A stretch of 54,787 nucleotides of DNA from Planctomycetaceae bacterium (lineage in GTDB: Bacteria; Planctomycetota; Planctomycetia; Pirellulales; Pirellulaceae), in NCBI GenBank assembly GCA_018660825.1, contig JABJJO010000158.1, positions 1 to 54,787 on the forward strand, read 5' to 3'. The position numbers and the translations under genes are program-made. Shown in pieces: positions 1-8,428 of this stretch (positions within the stretch are counted from its first letter, which is position 1; each line of letters opens with the position of its first letter). The notes beneath the pieces were generated by a model. It saw only the letters and a list, made by a program, of their open reading frames with translations, had not been told where the DNA came from and searched no databases.

Positions 1-117
1 CGCTGTACCGACCGGTCCGTCCAACTCACCGATAACAACCTCTGGCTCCGCAGCCGTAAATGGAGGCCCGCCAGCAACAAGGGACTCCCCCGTGCGCATG
101 ATAATTCGATCGCTCAT
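1..117 (-). CDS. fae: Formaldehyde-activating enzyme (Fae), N-terminal fragment
   Basis: The gene runs off the left edge; only 39 codons are visible, starting at the ATG whose complement is at 115-117, with an AAGGA ribosome-binding site just upstream. The translation begins MSDRIIMRTGESLVAGG and continues to IGELDGPVGTA. Fae proteins begin the same way, with a GE-LV-G segment followed by an IG...GPVG segment. Fae condenses formaldehyde with tetrahydromethanopterin in the cytoplasm, the first step of the archaeal-type C1 pathway that planctomycetes and methylotrophic proteobacteria share. The catalytic His and the rest of the protein lie outside the window. A Fae-like paralogue of other function cannot be excluded. 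Confidence 0.7.
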   Translation of the reverse strand, partial: MSDRIIMRTGESLVAGGPPFTAAEPEVVIGELDGPVGTA

Positions 118-754
118 ATAATTTTTCCTTTGTTCATTCAGTTGTCAAATACCCCCGAGTGTCTCGCTTGACACTACGCGGGCTTGTAATCTTTCGCAGC
201 CTTGCATCGAATTTGATAACTTTAGCCCGTCGATCCTTTGGCCGTCACGCCAAGGTCGATATTTACTTATTTGACCCTAGCAACATAAGTGTGACGCAAC
301 AATAGTAAACAGGCCGTACGCTCTACCGCCATCTCACCGACGCCAGACAAGGAAACCAAGGGGGGCAATCTAGTCGGTTAGTTACGACTGATATTCTGGA
401 GGTACGGTAGGATTTAAATTATGTAGAGATTAAACGCCCATTTACGACATTCCAGCACGTCTATTAGAATTAACCTTTATCTGATCCAATTGATCTTCAA
501 CAGGAAAAGAAGACCATTGAAGTTTTTTCACGGGCTCCCCTAGCGGGAGGATGTGGCCAAACTAAAATCTAGAATCGGATAAAAACCATGGAAAACAATT
601 TTCGCAGACCAATTCAGGACGCTTGTCAAACAACTTCAAGTTAAGTGAATACAGCACAAAAGCTGTTACATTAGCCATACTTACTTAGTGCCGTTTTATT
701 TTGAGTAATATCATAAGCTACTCTCCATCGTTACTAACAGTTAAGGATACTCCC
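118..754. other. Intergenic region between divergent fae and pfpI-like genes
   Basis: This 637-bp stretch has no convincing coding frame. It should hold the promoters of the minus-strand fae gene and the plus-strand DJ-1/PfpI gene. An imperfect inverted repeat at 231-258 (CCTTTGGC...GCCAAGG) lies in the likely fae leader but has no T-tract, so I do not call it a terminator. No tRNA-like cloverleaf was seen. Confidence 0.5.
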
Positions 755-1291
755 ATGACGACGCCCCTATCAAATAAACGAATCCTGATCATCGTTGGAG
801 ATATCTATGAAGATCTGGAACTTTGGTATCCAAAACTACGTTTGATCGAAGCAGGAGCGGAAGTCATCGTGGCCGGACCGGAGGCTGACACTGTCTACGC
901 TGGGAAAAATGGTTATCCTTGCAAATCTGACGCCGCCTTCAGCGATATTGATCCTGCAACATTTGACGGACTGATAGTCCCCGGTGGCTTCATGCCGGAT
1001 AAACTCCGCCGCGAAAAGTTAGTACTCGATATCGTCCGTCATTTCCATGAACAGGGCAAACTTGTGGCGGCGATCTGCCATGGTGGCTGGATTCCAATTT
1101 CCGCAGGAGTCTATCAAGGCATACGAGTGACAGGCAGTCCGGGTATCAAGGACGACCTGGAAAATGCCGGAGCCATTTGGGAAGATGCGCCCGTTGTCGT
1201 GGATAATCATCATGTCACAAGCCGCAAACCGGATGACCTGCCGGATTTTTGTCGAGGAATACTGCAAGTATTCGCGCAGTTAGACCGTTAA
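755..1291 (+). CDS. DJ-1/PfpI family protein (class I glutamine amidotransferase-like)
   Basis: This is a cytoplasmic protein of 178 residues with no signal peptide. The frame is open upstream to a TTG at 701, but the ATG at 755 is better: AAGGAT lies 7-12 bases upstream and MTTPLSNKRILIIVGD starts directly at the first beta strand. The nucleophile elbow AAICHGGW carries the expected Cys, and the acidic residue in DIYEDLELWYP fits the conserved Glu of the family. The late HHVTSRKPDDLP segment matches the usual end of PfpI-like proteins. Members include proteases, chaperones and glyoxalase III/deglycase enzymes, so the exact activity is open. It is monocistronic and convergent with the BNR gene. 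A C1 or aldehyde-stress link to the nearby fae is only a guess. Confidence 0.85.
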   Translation: MTTPLSNKRILIIVGDIYEDLELWYPKLRLIEAGAEVIVAGPEADTVYAGKNGYPCKSDAAFSDIDPATFDGLIVPGGFMPDKLRREKLVLDIVRHFHEQGKLVAAICHGGWIPISAGVYQGIRVTGSPGIKDDLENAGAIWEDAPVVVDNHHVTSRKPDDLPDFCRGILQVFAQLDR

Positions 1292-1324
1292 TTGTTAGCC
1301 CACCGACGCTCGTGGAATCATTAG

Positions 1325-1350
1325 CTCAGAATTTCAACAAATTGGCTGAG
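1325..1350. terminator. Candidate bidirectional hairpin between convergent genes
   Basis: CTCAG-AATTT pairs with AAATT-GG-CTGAG around a CAAC loop. It lies between the stop of the PfpI-like gene (1291) and the stop of the BNR gene (1366). There is no clear T-tract, so it may be only a 3'-end stabilising hairpin. Confidence 0.3.
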
Positions 1351-1365
1351 TCCTGACGCGAATCG

Positions 1366-2649
1366 TCAATCTCCAAGTAACTGTTTCGGTTTTATGAAAA
1401 GAGTCTCGCCCCGCCCGATCCATCCTGTTCGCAAATCGACTCGAAACCAGCCGTCACTGTTCTTTTTTTGGAACCTAACAGGCGAGCGAGGGCCAAATTG
1501 CTTGAGGTCGTATTGTGCCCAAGTCTTGCCCATATCCGTCGAGATAATAAATCCCGTGTTGTAGGGCGATGCCGGGGCATAATGCGCGGACAAAATTACA
1601 CCATCTTCAATGATCATGTTCGCTGATTCGTATTTTGGATTGAACAACAAGGTGTGCTTTTTGGGATCTGCAAGATCTGCCGGATCGCAGTGGAAGATGC
1701 CACGGTCGTGCGGTAGCTTGCCATTGTTTCCATTCGCGTCCGAGGCCCAATAGAGTTGGCCATCCACGAAATTAATACCTCCCGACTTGTAGCGCGAGTT
1801 CGAATTGGCCGATACGAGAACCTTCCACTTCCACGAATCTTCTTTTGCGTCGTAGGTGCCTCGCAGCCAATGGCACTCCTGCTGATCCCCCCGATCATGG
1901 TCGCCGGTACATGCGTAAAACGCATTTTCGGCGGGGTTGTACGCTACCGAATGAATATGTCGGCAGATAACCGGATTATCGGAGTTACCCAATGGCGCTC
2001 CGGTTTTTGCATCTCGATCGTGAAAACTGGGATTGTGTCCAAAAGCGTACGCGATCTTCACCGTCTGCCCTTGGTCGGTGGAGTAATAAATATTGACCGG
2101 AACCGGTCCCCCTAGGACATTACAGTAGTTGCCCCATACGAGCATTTCTTTCCCCTTGACATCCCACGTGTGAACGCCGTCGAGTGAATGGAAGTACCAA
2201 CCGGGCTGATTTGGATTGGTCGGGGTATGGGGCAGATAATCGCGACCGTCCTGATCCTTGACGACGATCTGTTTGTGTGTCTTTAGCTTGTCGGTGCTCA
2301 GATACAGTCTGGTTCGCGTGGCGAAAATAATGTTCCCATTCTTCAAGATACAACTAAAAGTGATGTTTTTCGCGTTGGGAAACTCCGAACGGTGCGGCCA
2401 GGTACGGGCATTATCTTCCGACAGAACGATCTGTCCGTCACTGAAACCGAAGGCCTTATTATCGCGCTGCGAATCGATGTAAGGATCGGCCGGCGCTAGT
2501 CGATACCAGAAGTGGTCGGTTTCACCTTCCGCGGATACGGTAATCGCCGGCGCCGCACTGGCTAGCTCGGCGCCAGGCATAAAAGCGGCGCGCACAAATA
2601 GCAAAACTTGAAAGGTTAACGCTATAGTAAGAATTCTATTTATTTCCAT
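1366..2649 (-). CDS. Secreted BNR/Asp-box repeat protein (sialidase-like propeller)
   Basis: The ATG at 2649 starts MEINRILTIALTFQVLLFV, a typical signal peptide preceded by an AAGAAGAAAA purine tract. The open frame extends to 2736, but that would overlap the LRR gene ending at 2723. The mature protein of about 400 residues has several Asp-box-like motifs (SEDNARTWP, STDKLKTH, STDQGQTV, STDMGKTWA), as in six-bladed sialidase propellers. I see no clear arginine triad, so neuraminidase activity should not be assumed; a carbohydrate-binding or other propeller role is equally possible. It is the last gene of the run DUF1592-DUF1552-LRR-BNR, 73 bp after the LRR stop, and is probably co-transcribed. 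Confidence 0.7.
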   Translation of the reverse strand: MEINRILTIALTFQVLLFVRAAFMPGAELASAAPAITVSAEGETDHFWYRLAPADPYIDSQRDNKAFGFSDGQIVLSEDNARTWPHRSEFPNAKNITFSCILKNGNIIFATRTRLYLSTDKLKTHKQIVVKDQDGRDYLPHTPTNPNQPGWYFHSLDGVHTWDVKGKEMLVWGNYCNVLGGPVPVNIYYSTDQGQTVKIAYAFGHNPSFHDRDAKTGAPLGNSDNPVICRHIHSVAYNPAENAFYACTGDHDRGDQQECHWLRGTYDAKEDSWKWKVLVSANSNSRYKSGGINFVDGQLYWASDANGNNGKLPHDRGIFHCDPADLADPKKHTLLFNPKYESANMIIEDGVILSAHYAPASPYNTGFIISTDMGKTWAQYDLKQFGPRSPVRFQKKNSDGWFRVDLRTGWIGRGETLFIKPKQLLGD

Positions 2650-2722
2650 GAGAATTTTCTTCTTGTTAATAAGGCCGTCAACTGAAACGGAGATTGTGGC
2701 CATCCCGCAGTGAACTGCCAAC

Positions 2723-4234
2723 TCAGTCTCGGACAATGCGGCAATTGGGAAGGGACTTTTCTAACGCGACTGCTCGTGCTCGCGAGAGGCCCGGACAATT
2801 GGAGATTACTAAATACTTGAGAGACTTCAGACCTGCAACTGTTTCCAGACTTTTGTCGGTGATACTCAAGCAACCATTGATGGTCAACTCTCGCAAATTG
2901 GAAAGTCCAGAAAGATGAATCAACCCGCCATCTGTAAGTTTCGTGCAATTGTCCAAATATAAATTCTTCAACCGCGTCTTGCCCTTCAAATGACTCAGAC
3001 CTTCATCGGTGAGATTGGCACAGTCTGCCAAATTCAGCGTTTGCAGCTTAGGCAACGCATTAACTACAGCCAAACCATGCCCTACTAAATTGGGTGTGCT
3101 CCACAAATTGAGCTCCTCCAACATTTTCATATCCTGTAAATTCGCCAAGCCTTTGTCGGAGAAATTATCGTTGTCGCCCAGATTCAAATAGGTCAAGCCA
3201 ATATTTCCCCGCAGGTTAATCAAGCCTTCATCAGTCAAGGCACCGATACAACCTAAATTCAGATAATTTAATTCAGGCAGATCTTTGAGAGACTCCAGGC
3301 TCTTGTCCGTCAGAGCCATGCAATAAAACAGGTTGAGCGTCTTCAATCGCCACTTGCTTTTAAGATTGATCACCGCAACATCTTCCAGCTGAAACGACTC
3401 CATCATATCCAGATGCTCTAACGAGGTCGGAATTTCAATTTCGCCACCTTTGAGTGGCCAATTGAATCCCATCTCTAGCCGCTTGAGTTTGGTGAGGTTC
3501 ATGAACAGTGGGTTATACCCCTTTGCCGTGAGGCTGAAGTAGCCAAACAAGCCGAGGAATTCCAACGACGTCATGCCCTCTAAGTGCTTCAACCCTTCAT
3601 CGGTAACGTTCCTATTTGCACCCCAGACGCGACTACCGTTGAGATTCAAATACGTTAGTGAAGTCAAAGGTGCCAAAGGAGCTAGTTCGGCATCTGTCAA
3701 ATTTCCTCCAGTATTTGAGATATCTAAATACGTCAAACCCGTCAAATTTTGCAGTCCTTCACTCGTAAAGCCACGGATGTCTTTTACCTCCAGTTTTCTC
3801 AACACGGGAAGATACTGCAACAACGCATAGACTTTCGGCAAATTAACGCGCGTGGAACTAATGTTCAAGTGAGTTAACTGCTCCAGCCGAGAAATCGATG
3901 CGATACCTTGTTCCGTGATGCGATGACATCTCGTGAGGTCGAGCAATTCCAGTTGCGACAGTTTCGCCACATGGGAAAGACCCACGTCCGACAAACGATG
4001 ACAGCCTGAGAGATTCAGTTTCTTCAACCCCACCGCCTTGCAAATACGTTCAAGATCTTTATCCGTGAGATCAGCTCCCAATTCTTCTAGACGCAACTCC
4101 ACTTCGTTGACCGTCAAGACAGGACTAGGAATCTCATCTTGCGACAAGGCGTTGGAAGTTGTGGCCCCCAAGCCGATGGAGAGGGCCACAACAGTGAACG
4201 CTATTCTAAAATATTGGGTGCCGGAATTTTTCAC
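2723..4234 (-). CDS. Secreted leucine-rich-repeat protein
   Basis: This 503-residue protein starts with a signal peptide (about residues 1-31, ending ATTSNALSQ). The rest is almost wholly LRRs of 22-26 residues, roughly fifteen, of the cysteine-containing type (LKKLNLSGCHRLSDVGLSHV and similar units), as in F-box/AMN1-like solenoids. It should form a protein- or ligand-binding horseshoe outside the cytoplasm. The start is GTG at 4234, within a 4-base GTGA overlap with the DUF1552 stop, which implies translational coupling. A role as binding partner for the DUF1592/DUF1552 pair is inferred from this coupling and from the LRR fusion at 40522-43875. Confidence 0.85.
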   Translation of the reverse strand: MKNSGTQYFRIAFTVVALSIGLGATTSNALSQDEIPSPVLTVNEVELRLEELGADLTDKDLERICKAVGLKKLNLSGCHRLSDVGLSHVAKLSQLELLDLTRCHRITEQGIASISRLEQLTHLNISSTRVNLPKVYALLQYLPVLRKLEVKDIRGFTSEGLQNLTGLTYLDISNTGGNLTDAELAPLAPLTSLTYLNLNGSRVWGANRNVTDEGLKHLEGMTSLEFLGLFGYFSLTAKGYNPLFMNLTKLKRLEMGFNWPLKGGEIEIPTSLEHLDMMESFQLEDVAVINLKSKWRLKTLNLFYCMALTDKSLESLKDLPELNYLNLGCIGALTDEGLINLRGNIGLTYLNLGDNDNFSDKGLANLQDMKMLEELNLWSTPNLVGHGLAVVNALPKLQTLNLADCANLTDEGLSHLKGKTRLKNLYLDNCTKLTDGGLIHLSGLSNLRELTINGCLSITDKSLETVAGLKSLKYLVISNCPGLSRARAVALEKSLPNCRIVRD

Positions 4235-5586
4235 ACTAGCAACTCGTTCAAAGGGCCTTGTTGATTTTCCACTTTCCCTAGAGCCATATCCGGCTGGCCG
4301 AAAAGATCTCGAGGACTATTTGCCAGATGACACAACGTCGTAAACCAATTGCAAATCGTGTGATGGTGGTTTCCATTGCCATAGTGGGGATAGGCCAGAT
4401 AGCGCCCTTTGGAATTGAGCTTTCCGTCCAGGTTACCTAGCACAAACATCGGCCACTCAAAACCAAAAGAATGGTGATTGGCAGAATTGTCGCTAAGGTA
4501 AACAATCAGGGTGTTGTCCAGCATCGTGCCATTCCCTTCGGGAACCTTGCTGAGTTTGTCCGCCATCGAGGCAATCAGTTCAATGTGAAAGGTTCGAATC
4601 GCGTTGCGGCAGTCTTGCGAGGAGAGCGTCGCGTAGCCGGCTCCGTGGCCGATGGCATGAACGTTATTACCAACACCGATTCCAGAATAAACAGAATCGA
4701 GTCCGTCGGCATGCACCGTCACGACATTTGTCAAGCCGGAAATCAACGCCGCCGACGCCATATCAAAATGAGCTTCCAAGTGTTGTGTTCTGAATCGCGA
4801 CGTGTACTTGTCGTCAATTTCAGGCGCATGTTCTTTCAATACGTGTTGCATCGACACGAGCTTAGTTCGCCTGTCTCTCAAGGCCTCAAACCCATCGAGG
4901 TAGTGCCCCAGTTTTTCCCGTTCTTGAGAGGGCAGGTTTTTCTGCAACTTCACAATATCCCTGGACATCGTGTCTAGGACATTACCGGTACGCATGTATT
5001 TTTTCTTGAGATCACCACCTTCCAAAATACTGCCGAACAGATTTTCAAAGGCGCTCATCGGATTTTGTTGAAAGGGCAACTGCTGCCCTTTTCCCTTTGC
5101 CGAAATCGAGGGAAACGTCGTACCCTGGCTACCCTCCCCCATTTTGAAACCAATATGGTTGAACACCGATGGGAATTTTTCTGAGAGAAATCCATCGATC
5201 GTGGCGTACAACGGCGGTGTATTTGGCGCCGCCTTGTAACCGCCCAACGCACCATAAAATGCACTATGCCCAGCCAGTGTCATTCTTCCACTGAGCCCCT
5301 GAATGATTGTGAGTTTATCCTTGAACGGTTCCAAGGACTTCATGCTGTCCGATAGAGTTTTATCGGACAGCGGTTCATCCACGAGTTTATCTCCTCCATG
5401 CTTGAGTCCCAACGGATTGAGATACTCAGCTTGCAAGCCACTACTTTTCACGACAAACACGAATCGCTTGGGAAGCTGTTGCTCGGTCGCTCCGTGGGCC
5501 ATTTTTAGGTGCTGAAGAAACGGCGAAAGGGCGACGGTTCCAGCGCCCATAGTCATCCCTTTTAAGGCGGTTCTACGATCAATCAT
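4231..5586 (-). CDS. DUF1552 domain protein, secreted
   Basis: This is a 451-residue protein. Its N-terminus has a twin-arginine-like signal (MIDRRTALKGMTMGAGTVAL). The body opens with PKRFVFVVKSSGLQAEYLNP, where DUF1552 proteins carry their first conserved strand, and later has LIVYLSDNSANHH and GNGNHHHT, compatible with metal-ligand segments of an alkaline-phosphatase-like fold. The activity of the family is unknown. The ATG lies 6 bp after the DUF1592 stop; its GGAAG ribosome-binding site overlaps the last DUF1592 codons. The DUF1592-DUF1552 pairing is recurrent in planctomycetes and implies a shared function. It overlaps the LRR gene by 4 bases. Confidence 0.85.
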   Translation of the reverse strand: MIDRRTALKGMTMGAGTVALSPFLQHLKMAHGATEQQLPKRFVFVVKSSGLQAEYLNPLGLKHGGDKLVDEPLSDKTLSDSMKSLEPFKDKLTIIQGLSGRMTLAGHSAFYGALGGYKAAPNTPPLYATIDGFLSEKFPSVFNHIGFKMGEGSQGTTFPSISAKGKGQQLPFQQNPMSAFENLFGSILEGGDLKKKYMRTGNVLDTMSRDIVKLQKNLPSQEREKLGHYLDGFEALRDRRTKLVSMQHVLKEHAPEIDDKYTSRFRTQHLEAHFDMASAALISGLTNVVTVHADGLDSVYSGIGVGNNVHAIGHGAGYATLSSQDCRNAIRTFHIELIASMADKLSKVPEGNGTMLDNTLIVYLSDNSANHHSFGFEWPMFVLGNLDGKLNSKGRYLAYPHYGNGNHHHTICNWFTTLCHLANSPRDLFGQPDMALGKVENQQGPLNELLV

Positions 5587-5592
5587 ATGCTT

Positions 5593-8097
5593 TTACTTCC
5601 GATACAAAAACGAGTCTGAAGTGAGTAACGCAACTAATAGTTCGTTGAAACTACCGTCATTTTCCACGTATGCTTTATCCATTGCGATCAGCGTTTGCGA
5701 GTCGCTAACCATTTCGTTGCGTCCCATCCAATAACGAAAGACGTGACGGATAAAACTTTGCCTAGCCAAATCCGATTTTGCCAATCGTTCCATCATCTCA
5801 CGAACACTTGCTACTTCGCCAGCGAGCGTGGCCACACCGGTATGCGTGATGTCACCGCGCGTGTTGACCGGTTTTTCCTTTTCCAGAGACCGCCAACGTC
5901 CGACGTGATTGTAAGCCTCGAAAGGCATCCCCAGCGGATTCATTTTCTTGTGGCAGCGCCAACAATCATTGGCGTGAACCACACTGAATCGTTCACGTAA
6001 AGTTTTGCTTTCGTCATCGGGAATTTGAGCGTCGACCGTAATCGGCACATCCATCACAATTCCGGCCAACAGTTTCTCCCGAATCCATTTACCGCGACGG
6101 ACGGGGTCGTTATCAAAATTACCACTATGGGCCACCAGCCAACTAGGTTGTGTGAGGATCCCGCACCGCTCATTCTTCGGAGCGAGAAAGACCTTTCCAT
6201 TTAGACGGACGGACTCTTGATCGCTTTTCTGTTTGTCGTAGGCCAGTTCAAACGGATCCAAGTTGTAGCTCTGCAGATGATGTGTTTCACGGTACCCCTC
6301 TGCTCCGCGAGCTTGTTTAATTTGATCTTCGGGATTCGTTCCGTTCCAGTAACTAGCGATCACCTTGTTCGTGGTCAACAATTCATAAAGGACGTTTTTG
6401 TCTTCTGCCAAAATATGTCGGATCAGGCTATCGGTATCGTATTCAAATTGGAACGCGCTACGGTCGGTAAACTGTTTGAAGCCGTTTTGATCCTTGAATT
6501 TATCGACATCCTTAAACACTTCACCGGCTTTATAGTAGCCAAAATACTCTCGAAAAAACTGTAAGATGCGGGGATTAGGCGTGCTCAAGTAAGTCCGATT
6601 GTGATTGGTGAGCCAACCGTTTTGCTTTGCGTCGAGCATCCGCCGGACCGCGCGTTCGACATCGGTTTTTGTCTTGAGCCTACCGGCCTTCATTTCTTCT
6701 ACCAGAAAACTATGCCTGGCTGCCCACGCGGGACTCGGCGTCGACATCGTTTTTTTGACCGGTACTTCGCTGTCTTTTGTGTATACATCCACCGTTTCGA
6801 TTTCATCGATGCCAAACGTCGGTTTGTTGTGAAACGCATAGTTCAGTGAATGTGCCAATTCATGCGATGACAATAATCGGCGACCGTGCGCGTCCACTTC
6901 TCCGAGTCCCAATTCCATGCGATAGACGAACTCAGGCGACAAAGCCACATAAATCAACACCGCCTGAAGCGCCATCGTGTTGCCCAACTCCACATTCGTT
7001 TGAAACACCTCGCTCCAGTAATGCTCGTACTCGTCGGACTGCGGTGGTCGGCGAAAGAACAAAGCAAACACAACGTCCAAGGCTTGATCAAAGTCATCCC
7101 GCTTAAGCTCGCCTTGTGTGTTGATTATTTTCTGGAAGATAACTGGGATCCGTCCGCGATATTCATTTGCCGACGTCGTTACCCCTCCCACAAACATCGC
7201 TTCATTATTTCCGGTTCGACTACCTTTGTTTTTGACTTGCGTGACAATACGAACTTTCTGGCCAAGTGTCAAAATCTCCGCCATCGTTTCGGCATTGACC
7301 ATCAGTGCCTCCAACGAAGACTGATCGGCCACGATGGACGCATAATCGGTGAACCCAGACGCGTGATGGACAAATTCAAAAAAGGGATTTGCGTACTTGG
7401 CGTCGGCAAAGTATCGATGGGCCAGCAACTTGCCTTTGTGGGGGCCATGTTCAATCAGATGGCTTCCCGTTCCGCCAATCTTGATGCTATACCACGGCGC
7501 CCGCCCATAAGCGTTTTTCCAAATCGCATCATAGATAATCGGCCGCTGCCGCCATAATCGGGCGGGCGTGTAGGGAGCTTCCGTGACCGTGCCATTGAAC
7601 AAAGTTTGATGGTCGACGTAATTGCCGAACTGCGGCAACAACATTTTCTCGCGCAAGTCGAAACCGCGGCCAAAGCGCATGAGTTCGGTTTCAACCCGAT
7701 TCAGGAAACGAGCCTTGGTTGCCGCCGACGGTTGTTGTTCGCTGTCGCTTGGAGGCATTTCGGAAAACTGAACCTGAGCGAACACGTCATTCCACAATTT
7801 CGCCGTTTTGTCATCGGTCAAGTCGTGCAAGACCGTGTCCAGGCGCAAGTCACCTTCTTGCGTTTTGGCGCCATGGCACTTAACGCAATATTTTTTTAAA
7901 AACAAAGTCGTTTGTATTGGGAACGCGTCCTCGACCCTCTGCTCCAGATGGCCATCGTCGACAAGCGTTTTAGGCGACGGCTCGTCGGAAAACACACTGG
8001 CTGCGTCGCACATTCCGATCAATAAAAATGCGCTCCATACAACTATCCCCCGCCATGAAAACGGCAGGCAGGAGCGGTGGTTGTGGCAGATTTTCAT
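5593..8097 (-). CDS. DUF1592/DUF1588-type secreted cytochrome protein
   Basis: This 834-residue exported protein has a signal peptide (about 1-38) and a first heme site CVKCH at 71-75 in a planctomycete cytochrome c-like domain ending near the MPPSDSEQQP segment. DUF1587/1595/1592-like regions follow (roughly 150-600). The DUF1588 region has RRGKWIREKLLAG and a second heme site CWRCH at 712-716 followed by KKMNPLGMPFE. A DUF1585-like tail ends in SDSFLYRK. The two CXXCH motifs suggest a diheme electron carrier or oxidoreductase; the reaction is unknown. It heads the operon with DUF1552, LRR and BNR genes. No strong Shine-Dalgarno precedes the ATG. Confidence 0.85.
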   Translation of the reverse strand: MKICHNHRSCLPFSWRGIVVWSAFLLIGMCDAASVFSDEPSPKTLVDDGHLEQRVEDAFPIQTTLFLKKYCVKCHGAKTQEGDLRLDTVLHDLTDDKTAKLWNDVFAQVQFSEMPPSDSEQQPSAATKARFLNRVETELMRFGRGFDLREKMLLPQFGNYVDHQTLFNGTVTEAPYTPARLWRQRPIIYDAIWKNAYGRAPWYSIKIGGTGSHLIEHGPHKGKLLAHRYFADAKYANPFFEFVHHASGFTDYASIVADQSSLEALMVNAETMAEILTLGQKVRIVTQVKNKGSRTGNNEAMFVGGVTTSANEYRGRIPVIFQKIINTQGELKRDDFDQALDVVFALFFRRPPQSDEYEHYWSEVFQTNVELGNTMALQAVLIYVALSPEFVYRMELGLGEVDAHGRRLLSSHELAHSLNYAFHNKPTFGIDEIETVDVYTKDSEVPVKKTMSTPSPAWAARHSFLVEEMKAGRLKTKTDVERAVRRMLDAKQNGWLTNHNRTYLSTPNPRILQFFREYFGYYKAGEVFKDVDKFKDQNGFKQFTDRSAFQFEYDTDSLIRHILAEDKNVLYELLTTNKVIASYWNGTNPEDQIKQARGAEGYRETHHLQSYNLDPFELAYDKQKSDQESVRLNGKVFLAPKNERCGILTQPSWLVAHSGNFDNDPVRRGKWIREKLLAGIVMDVPITVDAQIPDDESKTLRERFSVVHANDCWRCHKKMNPLGMPFEAYNHVGRWRSLEKEKPVNTRGDITHTGVATLAGEVASVREMMERLAKSDLARQSFIRHVFRYWMGRNEMVSDSQTLIAMDKAYVENDGSFNELLVALLTSDSFLYRK

Positions 8098-8428
8098 GTG
8101 GCTATTTTAGCCTGCCAGCCCTACCATGAATACACTTATTTTTGACAGACGGTGTGTTTAACAATATTTCCGTAGCCGCGCCGTACTCTCTTATAAGGTA
8201 CTGTGTGGTTTGGGAGTTCAATCGAATACCTCGGTCCCGCTGAGACCGAAGAATTAAAATAGAGAAACATCGTCTGAGCCTGATTAATTCGGGGTCAAAC
8301 AATAACACGATAGCTTTAAACCGTCTCGATACTAAGCCCGCGGGTTTGCTATACTTAAACAACCGGTTAACATCCTCAACTCCAAAGAGGATACTGTGTA
8401 GACATTTGGCTAATCAAAAGGTAATTCG
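8098..8428. other. Divergent intergenic region upstream of DUF1592 and PQQ-propeller genes
   Basis: This 331-bp region has no supported gene. It should contain promoters for the minus-strand operon starting at 8097 and the plus-strand gene at 8429. A perfect 6-bp inverted repeat ATCCTC...GAGGAT lies at 8372-8392. The 13-mer containing its left arm recurs at 29732. Confidence 0.5.

Noticed and set aside
231-258. Inverted repeat CCTTTGGC / GCCAAGG upstream of fae
   Set aside because: Imperfect stem, no T-tract, no matching riboswitch pattern that I recognise.
2650-2736. N-terminal extension of the BNR protein to 2736
   Set aside because: Would overlap the LRR gene and place 29 non-signal residues before a clear signal peptide.
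6886-7557. 223-codon plus-strand frame
   Set aside because: Lies antisense within the DUF1592 gene, has no family motif, and its reverse strand is well supported.
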